Shown: positions 1 to 8,356 of the stretch, piece after piece
Numbering within the stretch: position 1 is the stretch's first letter
Layout of the letters: every line of letters starts with the position of its first letter
NCBI GenBank assembly: GCA_023375785.1
Contig: SZWC01000505.1
Coordinates: forward strand, 101,389-165,388
Length of the DNA: 64,000 bases
DNA from: Penium margaritaceum
Lineage: Eukaryota; Streptophyta; Zygnematophyceae; Desmidiales; Peniaceae
Reading direction: 5' to 3'
Translations under genes and position numbers: made by a program
The notes under the pieces: model-generated
The model's database searches: none
What the model was told of the DNA's origin: nothing
Seen by the model: the letters and a program-made list of their open reading frames with translations, nothing else

Positions 1-545
1 TCCTGTGCCTCTGCGACACCTGCGTTTGCACCGCCGCCCTGCTGCACCCCAGCACCGTCGCTCTCCGAAGACTCTTTGTCAGTGTCGGCGTCCGCCGGCT
101 CCTCCTCATTGGTTAGGAGCTGGAACCACTCCCCCTGCTTTGGAGAGTCCACCACGCCGATGTCACTGCTGCTGCTGCTCTAGGTCTGGTGCTCATCGAA
201 CTCAACGTCACGGCTGCTAAAGAGCTCCTCCTTGCTCACGTCGTAGAGCCGGTACGGCTTAAGCGCGCTCTCGTAGCCAAGGAAGAGACATGGCTTGGCG
301 CGTGGGTCCAGTTTTCCGTCGCGCCGTTGTGCCGCCTGCACCATCGCGTGTGCCTTGCACCCGAAGACCTTCAGGTGTGCCACACTTGGCTTGCGCTCGC
401 TCCATAGCTCCTGTGGCGTTTTTCAGCCGCTCTTCCCCTTCAGCACCGCTGTCGGGGTCAGGTTGATGGTGTAGCTTGCTGTACGCACCGCTTCCGCCCA
501 GAAGCTCCGCGACAATCCCGCGTCCACAAGCATCGTGCGCACCAT
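1..545 (-). mobile_element. Ty1/copia element A, distal part (integrase C-terminal region)
   Basis: Minus-strand reading gives typical copia integrase C-terminal sequence: HLKVFGCKAHAMVQ, then a GYES and YRLYD block at about 180-383, and the MVRTMLVDAGL-type block at the right edge. The right edge stops at a 5-bp motif (541-545, accat) that reappears at 17157-17161, where the same protein region resumes with the NHTLLNMV block. So this is the distal half of one element split by the Ty3/gypsy element. The reverse transcriptase, RNase H and 3' LTR should lie left of the window. It is a broken fossil. Confidence is high for family and junction. Confidence 0.88.
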
Positions 546-849
546 TGATGCCCAAAATTTTGCCACGCAATGCTCTCTTTCCGCGCTCTCTGGTTCCGCG
601 CCAGGCCAGCTCCGCGTTTCTATCGTTCCGCGGTTCTGCGGTGCACCTGCTCAGTGGTCCTCTGCTGCTTCTCCTGGTCTTCCGCGGATGCCTCCCACCC
701 TCAGGACTAAGGCTGCACACGAATCCTTGGATTCGTGAATCTGGTTCACGAATCCCGAACCCGAACCCGGATTCACGAATCCGGATCCAGGGTCGGGTCT
801 CATATGGGGATTCGGGAATCCACTCACGAATCTTTGGGGAGGGGGGGGG
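518..849. repeat. First copy of a 332-bp direct duplication flanking an N
   Basis: This stretch (end of copia A, first 162 bp of the gypsy LTR, first bases of the hAT element) is repeated at 851-1182 with roughly eight substitutions, and the copies are separated only by a single N at 850. The duplicate runs across three unrelated elements and ends at a run of nine G, which is not how any of these elements would duplicate. The likeliest reading is two overlapping contig ends or haplotypes joined without merging. A real tandem duplication is the alternative. Confidence 0.85.
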
Positions 850-850
850 N

Positions 851-1182
851 CCGCGTCCACGAGCATCGTGCGCACCATTGATGCCCCCAATTTTGCCACG
901 CAATGCTCTCTTTCCGTGCTCTCTGGTTCCGCGCCAGGCCAGCTCTGCGTTTCTATCGTTCCGCGGTTCCGCGATGCACCTGCTCAGTGGTCCTCTGCTG
1001 CTTCTCCTGGTCTTCCGCGGATGCCTCCCACCCTCAGGACTAAGGCTGCACACGAATCCTTGGATTCGTGAATCTGGTTCACGAATCCCGAATCCGAACC
1101 CGGATTCACGAATCCGGATCCAGGGTCGGGTCTCATATGGGGATTCGGGAATCCACTCACGAATCTTTGGGGAGGGGGGGGG
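851..1182. repeat. Second copy of the 332-bp direct duplication
   Basis: Second copy of 518-849. I use this copy as the genuine left edge of the gypsy element because from here the LTR adds up to exactly the length of its partner: 879-1040 plus 2107-3311 is 1367 bp, the length of 15790-17156. Confidence 0.85.
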
Positions 1183-3311
1183 TCATAAATCCATACGCCA
1201 GCCAGTTCAAATCCGACAATCGGACTCATTGTTTGGTGTTTCAAAAATTGCTCTCTCAGAGGGTCGCATGCCGACCCTCCACGCCCGTCATTCCCAAGCA
1301 CGTTTTGCGCGTGTGCCAGGTCTGTGACCTGGCACATGCGCCAAGCCTCAGAAGCTGACAGCTGCGCTAACTAGCGCAAATCATGCATGTGCCAGGTCAA
1401 CTTCCTGACACATACATGATGTGGCATTCGCCACTCGCTCGCACGTTCTCCACGAGCGAGCGGCGATTCTAGGTTTAGTTGGATTGCGTCACACAACCGT
1501 GCGACGTCCTCCAGCTGCCCACGGGCGCACAACGTGAGCATTACTCAAATCGCACAACCGTGCGATCGAGCGTCCGCGCAAAACTCGAGGACAGCCACCG
1601 GACGTATGACTTCCGCGGTCGCACACGCGAGACAGAACGCCGAACTGGACGTCACACAGAATTCAAGGACAGTAGGGCCAATGCGACGTAATCCAAACGG
1701 ACCCTCATTCTGGGACTTGCAGCAAATGCGGCGGACATGCGATGACCTGACTGACATACTTTGGGCAAGCCAGGTCATCAAAGCCTGGCATCGAGCCAGT
1801 CAGGGGTCCGACCTGACTGGCAGGCTTGGCTTCCGTATCGAGCGGGACACAGCCACATCCCACATGAAAAGATCGGGAGTTGAACAAGGTGTCATCCTTT
1901 TTTTTTTCAAGGAGCCGTATACTGTCTTGGCTATATTCAAGACTAAGACAAAATACAAGGATTTGCCAAGATTCGTGAATCCACAAGGATTCGCGAATCT
2001 TGGATTCGGATTCGCGAATCCGGATCCAGCACTGGATTCGGACTCGCAAATCCGAATCCAGCTTCAGATTCGCGAACCGGATTCGGTGTGCAGCCTTACT
2101 CAGGACTCCGCACGCGTGTGGTGCTCCGCGGCTCACTCCTTGCCGACACGAGAGTCCGCCACCTTGTGGCCTTTGACTCCTTTGCCCGCGGAACCCCGTT
2201 CCGCTGCTGTGTGCAAGGCTGCGACGTCGCCGGCAGCACCCTTCACCTTGCTTGCGTTCCTTGGTGGTGATGGTTTCTAGCGGAGTTCTTGTTGAACCCA
2301 AGATCAGAAGAGCTACCAGTAGGAAAAACATACACCCAGAGAAGATTTCGTCTTCCGCGGAGTGCCTCCCAGGAGCACACTCTTCCTGTTCTCAGGCGGG
2401 GGCGGATCTCAGATGGGAAGCGGGAGTGGAGGTAGGAACTTGATTGACAAATACGCGGATCAAGAATGCATGTGGCGGTACTCTGGATCACAATGAGTCA
2501 GAGCTTGAATCTTTCAGCTGGAAACGACACTTGCATTAAGTCAGATAGTACAAGATCAGATCAAGAGCACATCGTCCTCTCAGTTCCTCCGCTACACCGC
2601 TTCTTTATATTCACCCAACCTAGCTCTCTAAGTCTCTTCCTACCACACTCTTTCCTCTACTTCGGACTCCGCGCGGTGCGTTACGCGCACCGCGGGTCTC
2701 GTCCTTGATCACACAAAAGACAACTTCTTCTACAACTCTTTGCCCTACTACCGCTTCTTCCTCTACTCCGCGGCTTGGGTGCGCGCGGTCTTGTGTTCTT
2801 CCTTGAATCTTCGTCTTCACGTGGTGCGTTCTCCCGGCCCTCCTCCTTGATTACCGCTGCCAACCCTGGGTTTTCATTGGCCGAGCTCCTGCCGCCCTCT
2901 TCCTGACGTTCGGTTCTGCCGGTGGATGTCTTGCACGTCCGACGCTCCTGCTTCACTCCCACTTCTCCGCGAATCGGCACATGTTCTCTTTTCACCGCGG
3001 ATTATCACCCTGCCATTCCCGCCCCTTCTTGCCTCCTCCGCGGCAATTGCTTCCAATAGCCGTAGAAAGGTCACCGTTGATTTTTGCTCCCTGGCGGCAA
3101 CTTTTCCCCGCCTCTTTTCCTCCACCGCCACTGGATTCCGCGCCACCCCACGCTCTACCGCAATCTTATTGCGGGAGGCATCATGCCTTGCGCGTTCTCC
3201 GGTGTTCCGCGACCTCCCCTTCATCCTCCTCCGCGGATCTGTGGTCACGGTGACTTCCTTCCGCGGATCCATCTTCTTCCCAGCGGAGATGCGGTGGATC
3301 TTCGCCTGACA
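879..3311 (-). repeat. Ty3/gypsy 3' LTR (left), interrupted by a hAT-like element
   Basis: In element orientation the LTR starts TGTCAGGCG at 3311 and ends near 879. It aligns throughout with the right LTR. Removing the hAT (1041-2098) and one copy of its 8-bp target site leaves 1367 bp, identical in length to the right LTR. The sequence is rich in CCGCGG-type motifs. Confidence 0.92.
1041..2098. mobile_element. Non-autonomous hAT-like DNA transposon (MITE-like), 1058 bp
   Basis: The ends are perfect 13-bp inverted repeats, TAAGGCTGCACAC at 1041 and GTGTGCAGCCTTA ending at 2098. They are flanked by an 8-bp direct repeat ctcaggac (1033-1040 and 2099-2106) that occurs once at the corresponding place of the intact LTR (near 15946). 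An 8-bp target duplication and TIRs of this form fit the hAT superfamily. Both subterminal regions carry many GAATC/GATTC motifs in both orientations, like the subterminal transposase-binding repeats known for hAT elements. There is no transposase ORF. The interior holds many short palindromes, for example around 1310-1340 and 1740-1830. A duplicated left end lies at 708-849, beside the N. Confidence 0.88.
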
Positions 3312-3340
3312 CTGATGCCCCCAACCCCCCTTTTTCAAGA
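3312..3340 (-). other. Polypurine tract of the gypsy element
   Basis: Read on the minus strand, the stretch just inside the 3' LTR is purine-rich (AAAAAGGGGGGTTGGGGG) and directly precedes the TGTCAGG start of the LTR, the expected place for the plus-strand primer. Confidence 0.72.
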
Positions 3341-3544
3341 CTTTGTCCCAGAGTCTTGTCAGCGCAGCAGGTGTGTGAACTTCCCTTGAGGACCCGGCCG
3401 CTGCCGTTGTTGGCAAGGGCGGCAGTATGTCTCCACCTCTCCGCCCTCACGTTGATATCTTGCGGAGCACTTCTGATGCACATACAGCTGGCACCCCTCA
3501 CACCGGACTCCTGCAGTGATGTCTTCCGCGCCCAGTCTCTTTTC

Positions 3545-4789
3545 TCAGGTAGAGCAGTGCCGGATCCGTTCATACGTCCTGCAGCTGGTGCAGCGGTACA
3601 CCATTTGCCCCTCCTCATTCCTTTCCACCTCTGTGACACAGTGCGCGTGGGCCCATCCTCCACAGTGCTCACAGTGGCATGCCGTCCGCGTGACGATCCC
3701 CATGCATCCGTTTCCGCAGCAGCGCAGCCCGGAGTTTTCTGCCCCCCAGTCCTCTTTTCTGGGCTGAGCAAGACAGCGGTGGCAGGTCCACACTCCTTCC
3801 TTGCCCCTCTTGCTGCAGCGCTGGTGGCACATCTTCAGGCACATGCCACATCCCTTCCCGAACTCCGCCATCCCTTTCCGGCAGGCAGCGCATGCGGGTT
3901 CTCGGGTATCCGCGATGAAGCTCAGGTAGCAGTCCGTCTCAAGGAGCTCATTACCCACACACTGGTGACATTGGCCCTTCCAGGCAGAGCTGCCTGTCAC
4001 CAGGCATTCGCGGTGTGCAGACCTCGTGCAGACAGCACACCTTTCCCCATCCTGCACCGTTTTTAGGCATGTGGGACATGCCGCGGATCGGTGTCCTTCC
4101 TTTCCCGGTCCCTCATCCTCTTCCTCCAATTCTTCCTCTTCTTCCTCCTCGTTCAATCGAGGTGCCTTGCGGACACCTCGTTGTTTCTCGATCTCCTCCC
4201 TGCACCTCCTACACACAGCAGCCCCGCTTCGCCCTCCGCGCCCGTCACGAGGTGATGCCAGGCAACCAGTGCAGATTTTGCGGAGGCATCCGCCACAATC
4301 CTGCACCGCTACTCCCCACCATTGGCCGCATTGGGCACATTTCTTCTCTTCCAGCTCCTTCCTCCTTCTCTCTTCTGTCGCGACCCGTCCCTCCGCCTGC
4401 CACTGCCTCATCGTGGCTCCGGAAACGGTGCACGGGCCTTTCCTTCGCTCAGGGGGCCCGTCTTCTTCCTCTTCTTCCTCCTCCTCCTCCTCCTCTTCTG
4501 GGTCCCACCTTCCGCGGGGTGGTGCTCCCCCAGTGCCGGGTCCCAATCCTTCTTCCTCATTCTGTTCCTTCGCGGCCTCTTCCGCAGCGGCCTCCTTCAG
4601 GCACCGTAAGCAGGTGCAGTTTCGTCCGATGCAGGTTTTGGAGGTTCCGCCGGCATACTGGTGTGCGGGATTTCCGCACACCCGGCACACCACCTTTAGG
4701 TGTGGCTCAGCGGGGAGATTTTCTCCACACCATACGCTTGGGCCCATGTAGTTGGCCAGGGTCTTGGGGCTCATCGGCACCCTAGGCAC
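3545..4789 (-). CDS. Accessory ORF of the gypsy element: tandem PHD/RING-like zinc-finger protein, 414 aa
   Basis: This is a separate ORF between the integrase tail and the 3' LTR, the last gene of the element. It has 42 cysteines in 414 residues. After a cysteine cluster at residues 35-63 and an acidic run near 98-109, four metal-binding modules follow at about 151-196 (C8 type), 238-277, 300-339 and 357-403. The last three fit C4HC3 spacing: two Cys pairs, Cys pair, His-x2-Cys, then W or Y upstream of a final Cys pair (KGQCHQC, GVWTCHRC, VYRCTSC). This is the PHD finger pattern. PHD fingers in host proteins usually read histone H3 tails. A role in chromatin targeting, similar to chromodomains of other Ty3 elements, is inference. 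Zinc ligands in RING or FYVE-like folds are the alternative. I know of no standard Ty3 gene in this position with this fold. Confidence 0.85.
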   Translation of the reverse strand: MPRVPMSPKTLANYMGPSVWCGENLPAEPHLKVVCRVCGNPAHQYAGGTSKTCIGRNCTCLRCLKEAAAEEAAKEQNEEEGLGPGTGGAPPRGRWDPEEEEEEEEEEEEDGPPERRKGPCTVSGATMRQWQAEGRVATEERRRKELEEKKCAQCGQWWGVAVQDCGGCLRKICTGCLASPRDGRGGRSGAAVCRRCREEIEKQRGVRKAPRLNEEEEEEELEEEDEGPGKEGHRSAACPTCLKTVQDGERCAVCTRSAHRECLVTGSSAWKGQCHQCVGNELLETDCYLSFIADTREPACAACRKGMAEFGKGCGMCLKMCHQRCSKRGKEGVWTCHRCLAQPRKEDWGAENSGLRCCGNGCMGIVTRTACHCEHCGGWAHAHCVTEVERNEEGQMVYRCTSCRTYERIRHCST

Positions 4790-4897
4790 CCTAGTCCGCG
4801 GTGGTGCTTTCTGGGATTGCTACTGGGCCACCCCCGCTGAGGTTTGCTCGGGCTGTTGCTCGATCCTTCCTTCGGGCTCCCCCCTCTTCCTCTGTTC

Positions 4898-5599
4898 CTA
4901 CTGCTCCCTTTGTTCCTGCCGCCTTTCCTCCTGCTGCTCCCGCTGCTCTCGTGGCTGCTTGCGCCGTTGTTCCTTTCTCACCTCCTCCATGGCCAGTTCG
5001 CGGACATCGGACTCTTCCTCCTCCACCTCCTCTGGTTCCTGGCTCCACTCGTGCTCTTGCTGCGACACCTGCCCTTCACAGACGTCCAGCACCTCCTCCG
5101 CTCTCCATCCCCGCGAGCCCTTCCATTGTCTCAGAGGCAATAGGCGACCTCCCATCCCGGGGATGTGCGTTTGCCATGCTGGTGGCAGCAGCACAAACTC
5201 CGTGGCTGGATAACTGCGGTCGTTGAACCCCTCCGGCCCCTCCAGCCACACTTGCCCTGCCTCGACGCTGGCCACGCGGTACACCTCCCGCGGCTCCCCT
5301 GCCTCTCGCCCCGTATTGGGGAAGGGGCGGAGATACACCAAGTGGCCCTCTTTGATGGGCCCATGGTTCAGCCGTCGGTTGGCTGCATCGCATCCGCACC
5401 AGGCAGCGATAGAACCCCTCAACCGCGCCTCTGCTCGCATGGCCTTCATCCTTTCACAGTGCTCGCGGAACCATTTCGCAACCTCCTTGTCCTTCTCCTC
5501 CTCCGAGCGCTTCTCTTGTTCCTCCAGAGAGAGTGGTAGCCTCAGCGGCTTCTGGGGCATGCCCATCGCAGCTCGCGGTGGCTGACCGAAGAGCAGCAT
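4898..5599 (-). CDS. Gypsy integrase C-terminal region with charged tail
   Basis: The segment continues the integrase part of the gypsy element. The N-terminal part (residues about 20-75) is a charged helix typical of the region after the catalytic core. Residues about 80-140 (KEGHLVYLRP, REVYRVASVEAGQVWL) look like the small beta-barrel found at the end of Ty3 integrases. The remaining third is a Gln/Glu/Arg-rich tail, low in complexity. No chromodomain signature is visible to me. The zinc-finger ORF follows immediately downstream. Confidence 0.75.
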   Translation of the reverse strand: MLLFGQPPRAAMGMPQKPLRLPLSLEEQEKRSEEEKDKEVAKWFREHCERMKAMRAEARLRGSIAAWCGCDAANRRLNHGPIKEGHLVYLRPFPNTGREAGEPREVYRVASVEAGQVWLEGPEGFNDRSYPATEFVLLPPAWQTHIPGMGGRLLPLRQWKGSRGWRAEEVLDVCEGQVSQQEHEWSQEPEEVEEEESDVRELAMEEVRKEQRRKQPREQREQQEERRQEQREQ

Positions 5600-5671
5600 G
5601 TGGGGTGAGAAGGAGATTGCACGGCTGGGTGTTGTGTTGATGAAGTGCGCCGTCTTCTTCAGCTTCTCTGC

Positions 5672-7456
5672 CTAGCTGCTGCCCTCCGCGGTTGCCAATG
5701 CTCTCTCTAGTATTTCATGCACCCGCTCCACTTGCCCCTGGGATTCTGGCCTGTACCGCCCGGAGTGTACATGGCGGACCCCCCATTCCTCCAGCTCCTC
5801 TCTGAAGGCCCCCATGAATTCTGTGCCGTTGTCGCTGTGCACCACGCTGCATCCACCAAAACGGTAAAATATCTCCTCGTGGATGAACCTTGCCGCGGTG
5901 GCTGAGCTATTGTTGGGCACAGCGCGGACCCAGAGGAACTTCGTGAAGTGGTCCACTGCTGCAATCCAGTACCGATTCCCTTGGTCGCGGTGCGCGCGGG
6001 GACCGTGGAAGTCGATGATGATCTTCTCTAGCGGCTCATCGATGGGGGAGGGTTGGAACAGCGGCTGGTCCCGTGGTGTGGTTTTCCGCGCTCCCTCACA
6101 GGGGGCGCAGTGCTGCACCACCTCCTTGATGAGAGCCGCCAGGTTCGGCACATGGATGATGGACGTGAGGCGGTCCTTGAGCGCCTGCGTGCCGGTGTGG
6201 TGATGGCGGTGGTAGGCCTCCACCACCGCCCTCTGCAGCGTGGGCGGGGGCACCCACAAGACGCGCGGAGTTAGTCTCCGGAGGCGGCCATCCTCCCACG
6301 CATAATGCTCACACAGACGGGCCAGGTCATCCTTCTTCCTCCGGTCGAACTCCACGCCCAGCCGTGTCTCAAGATCCGCGTACACCTTCTGCGCCTCCGC
6401 CTTCTGCTGCTCCTTGCTGCTGGCGCAGAGAAGGATGTGAGCGGTCTGCCAGATCCGCCAGTCCTGCATCTCCATAGGCCCCTTCCTCCCCTCTTTTTCT
6501 GCCCCCGCTTCCCCCGGCTTTCGCTTTGTTTCCGGCACTCTTGCAGGCAGTCCGCGCGCTCGCCTCCCATCCTGTTCCGCTTTCATGACCTCGAACTTCT
6601 TGCATTTGTCCTCGTCGTAGACCGGCGGCTCTCTGTCCCAGGAATCAGGTGCAGGGAACAGCCGAAGGATTCCAACCGCTCGAAGTTCCCCTTCATCCCA
6701 CTGGTCTCGCAGCCTGGTTTCTGTGGGGCCACTAGGTCGTCTACCGCGTCCGCCACCGCGGTGCAGCTCAATCACTTCCTCTCTTCTCTGCGGGGCCGCT
6801 CCCGGAGCCTGTAGTAGTCCCTGGCTGCGTGTGATGGGCTGCTCCTCTTCTGAATCTTCCGGTGATTCACTGATCTCGGAGACCACCATTACCGCCGCCT
6901 CTTTCTCCGTGCGTCCTCTCTTTTCTGCCCCTTTGCGGACGGCTGCTGTAGCGGTTTCTCCCAAGACAGGCCGCAGTGAGGCCGGCACCATTTCCGCTGG
7001 TATCTGGACCTTGCGGAAAACTGCCATCAAGAGCTCTGCTGCTTGCGCGGCCTCCCGCTGGGCTTGCGCTAACTGCTCTGGAGTAACACTGGGGCTGGAG
7101 CTTTCATGTGTACGAGGCTGTTTCTCCCTCCGTGGCTCCGCGGCCGCTGCCTCTTCCGCCTTCCGCTTTCCTTTCGGGGCAGGAGTGGTCTCCTCCGGGA
7201 AAGTCTGCTCCGGCTCTTCGCTTTGGCTGGTGTCTGCTACCGGCGCTGCTGCTCTGGTCTGGCTTAGCGTTGCTGCTGCCTTTCGCACTACTGCCGCCGC
7301 TCGGGCCTGGAGTTGTGCCTTCCGCCGGAGGGAGCCAGCGGATGGCTCCGGGCGGTGGCGCTTGGCACCAACCTTGTACCTCTTCCCCATCTGCTCTTCT
7401 TGTTCCGCTGCTACCTGCCTCTCCGCTGCTCTGGCTATTGTCGTTTCCCTTACCAC
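5672..7456 (-). CDS. Gypsy integrase with long charged N-terminal extension, 594 aa
   Basis: The C-terminal half is a Ty3 integrase. It has an HHCC zinc-binding domain (HRHHHTGTQALKDRL followed by HCAPCEGARK), then the catalytic core with IIIDFHGP, VVHSDNGTEF and ESQGQVERVHEIL supplying the D, D and E positions. The first roughly 330 residues are unlike a normal integrase. They are Ala/Arg/Glu/Lys-rich with basic clusters (PKGKRKAEEAAAAEPRREK) that could act as a nuclear localisation signal, and a moderately conserved-looking block (QDWRIWQTAHILLCAS) just before the zinc domain. The function of the extension is unknown. It lies downstream of the coiled-coil region and upstream of the integrase tail. 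Confidence 0.88.
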   Translation of the reverse strand: MVRETTIARAAERQVAAEQEEQMGKRYKVGAKRHRPEPSAGSLRRKAQLQARAAAVVRKAAATLSQTRAAAPVADTSQSEEPEQTFPEETTPAPKGKRKAEEAAAAEPRREKQPRTHESSSPSVTPEQLAQAQREAAQAAELLMAVFRKVQIPAEMVPASLRPVLGETATAAVRKGAEKRGRTEKEAAVMVVSEISESPEDSEEEQPITRSQGLLQAPGAAPQRREEVIELHRGGGRGRRPSGPTETRLRDQWDEGELRAVGILRLFPAPDSWDREPPVYDEDKCKKFEVMKAEQDGRRARGLPARVPETKRKPGEAGAEKEGRKGPMEMQDWRIWQTAHILLCASSKEQQKAEAQKVYADLETRLGVEFDRRKKDDLARLCEHYAWEDGRLRRLTPRVLWVPPPTLQRAVVEAYHRHHHTGTQALKDRLTSIIHVPNLAALIKEVVQHCAPCEGARKTTPRDQPLFQPSPIDEPLEKIIIDFHGPRAHRDQGNRYWIAAVDHFTKFLWVRAVPNNSSATAARFIHEEIFYRFGGCSVVHSDNGTEFMGAFREELEEWGVRHVHSGRYRPESQGQVERVHEILERALATAEGSS

Positions 7457-7705
7457 TGCCGCCTTCGCGGCTGTGCTACCTGCTCCTGCTCCGGCCGCCT
7501 CCGCGGCTGCTTGTGTTCTTATCGCTACCTATGCCTCTTCTGCTGCTGCTGTTGCTACCTCCTTTGTCGCTGCTGCCGTTACCTCCGCTGCCGCTACTCC
7601 TACCTCTTTCGCTTTTGCCATTGCTTCCGCTGCCGCTGCTGCTGCCACCTCTGCTTCCGCCACTGCTGCCGCTCCTTCTGCTTCCCTCATGATTTCCCTT
7701 ATGAG

Positions 7706-8341
7706 CTACTCCGCAGCTTCCGTATCTGCCTTAGCTGCCGCTTCCCGCTCCTTGGCCAATCGGGCCTCTGTCGCCGCGGACTCTGCGGCCGCCCGACTTG
7801 CTTCGGCTGCCTCCTCCTCCCAGAATTTCCGCAGGCGTTCTTGCATCTGCTGCAACTGAGGGGTGGATTGGGTGTATTCACGGGCCTCTTCCACCTCCGC
7901 GTCCCTCCCGCTCTTGTCTTCTCGGCATATCTCCGCCGCCTCCTTGGCCCAGTGTCGCACCTCCTCTTGCTTGAGACGCAGTCCGTTTTCTTGCACCACG
8001 GCTCATTGTCCTTCCGCAACCGCTGTCGCCATCCTGGTGCGTGTCACATTCTTGAGCGTCAGCGTCCAACACATTTCCATAGCCTCCATCCAGCGTCCCT
8101 CAGGCACCTGAGTGTCAGCAAGCCGCGATCTCTCCTCTTGCGGGTACTGAACACTCCACTTGGCGTAGGCGAGGCTGAGCAAGTATCCCCACCTCCACTC
8201 ATCCGCCGCGGATCTTCGTCGTGGTGCCTCCACCGATCCGGGTGCCTGGTTGTTCATGTGGTACAGAACGAGGGCTTTGGCCCTCTCCTGGAGCAGATGC
8301 ACGTAACGCCTCTCCGGACTGCTCCGCTGGTCCCTCCGCAC
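7706..8341 (-). pseudogene. Gypsy charged/coiled-coil region between RNase H and integrase
   Basis: Minus-strand open segments encode a helical, charged sequence without recognisable catalytic motifs. It has an Arg/Glu-rich part (EWRWGYLLSLAYAKWSVQYP is the most structured piece) followed by a long Glu/Ala/Arg heptad-like stretch (QQMQERLRKFWEEEAAEASR) that looks like a coiled coil. It fills part of the unusually long gap between RNase H and integrase. It belongs to a retroelement fossil, and no function is assigned. Confidence 0.6.
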
Positions 8342-8356
8342 CCTGTTCCACCATAC

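Noticed and set aside
708-849. A second hAT-like element starting at 708
   Set aside because: It is the duplicated left end beside the N at 850 and has no right end of its own.
4015-4785. Plus-strand open frames opposite the zinc-finger ORF
   Set aside because: They are antisense shadows. Only the minus strand gives patterned Cys/His spacing.
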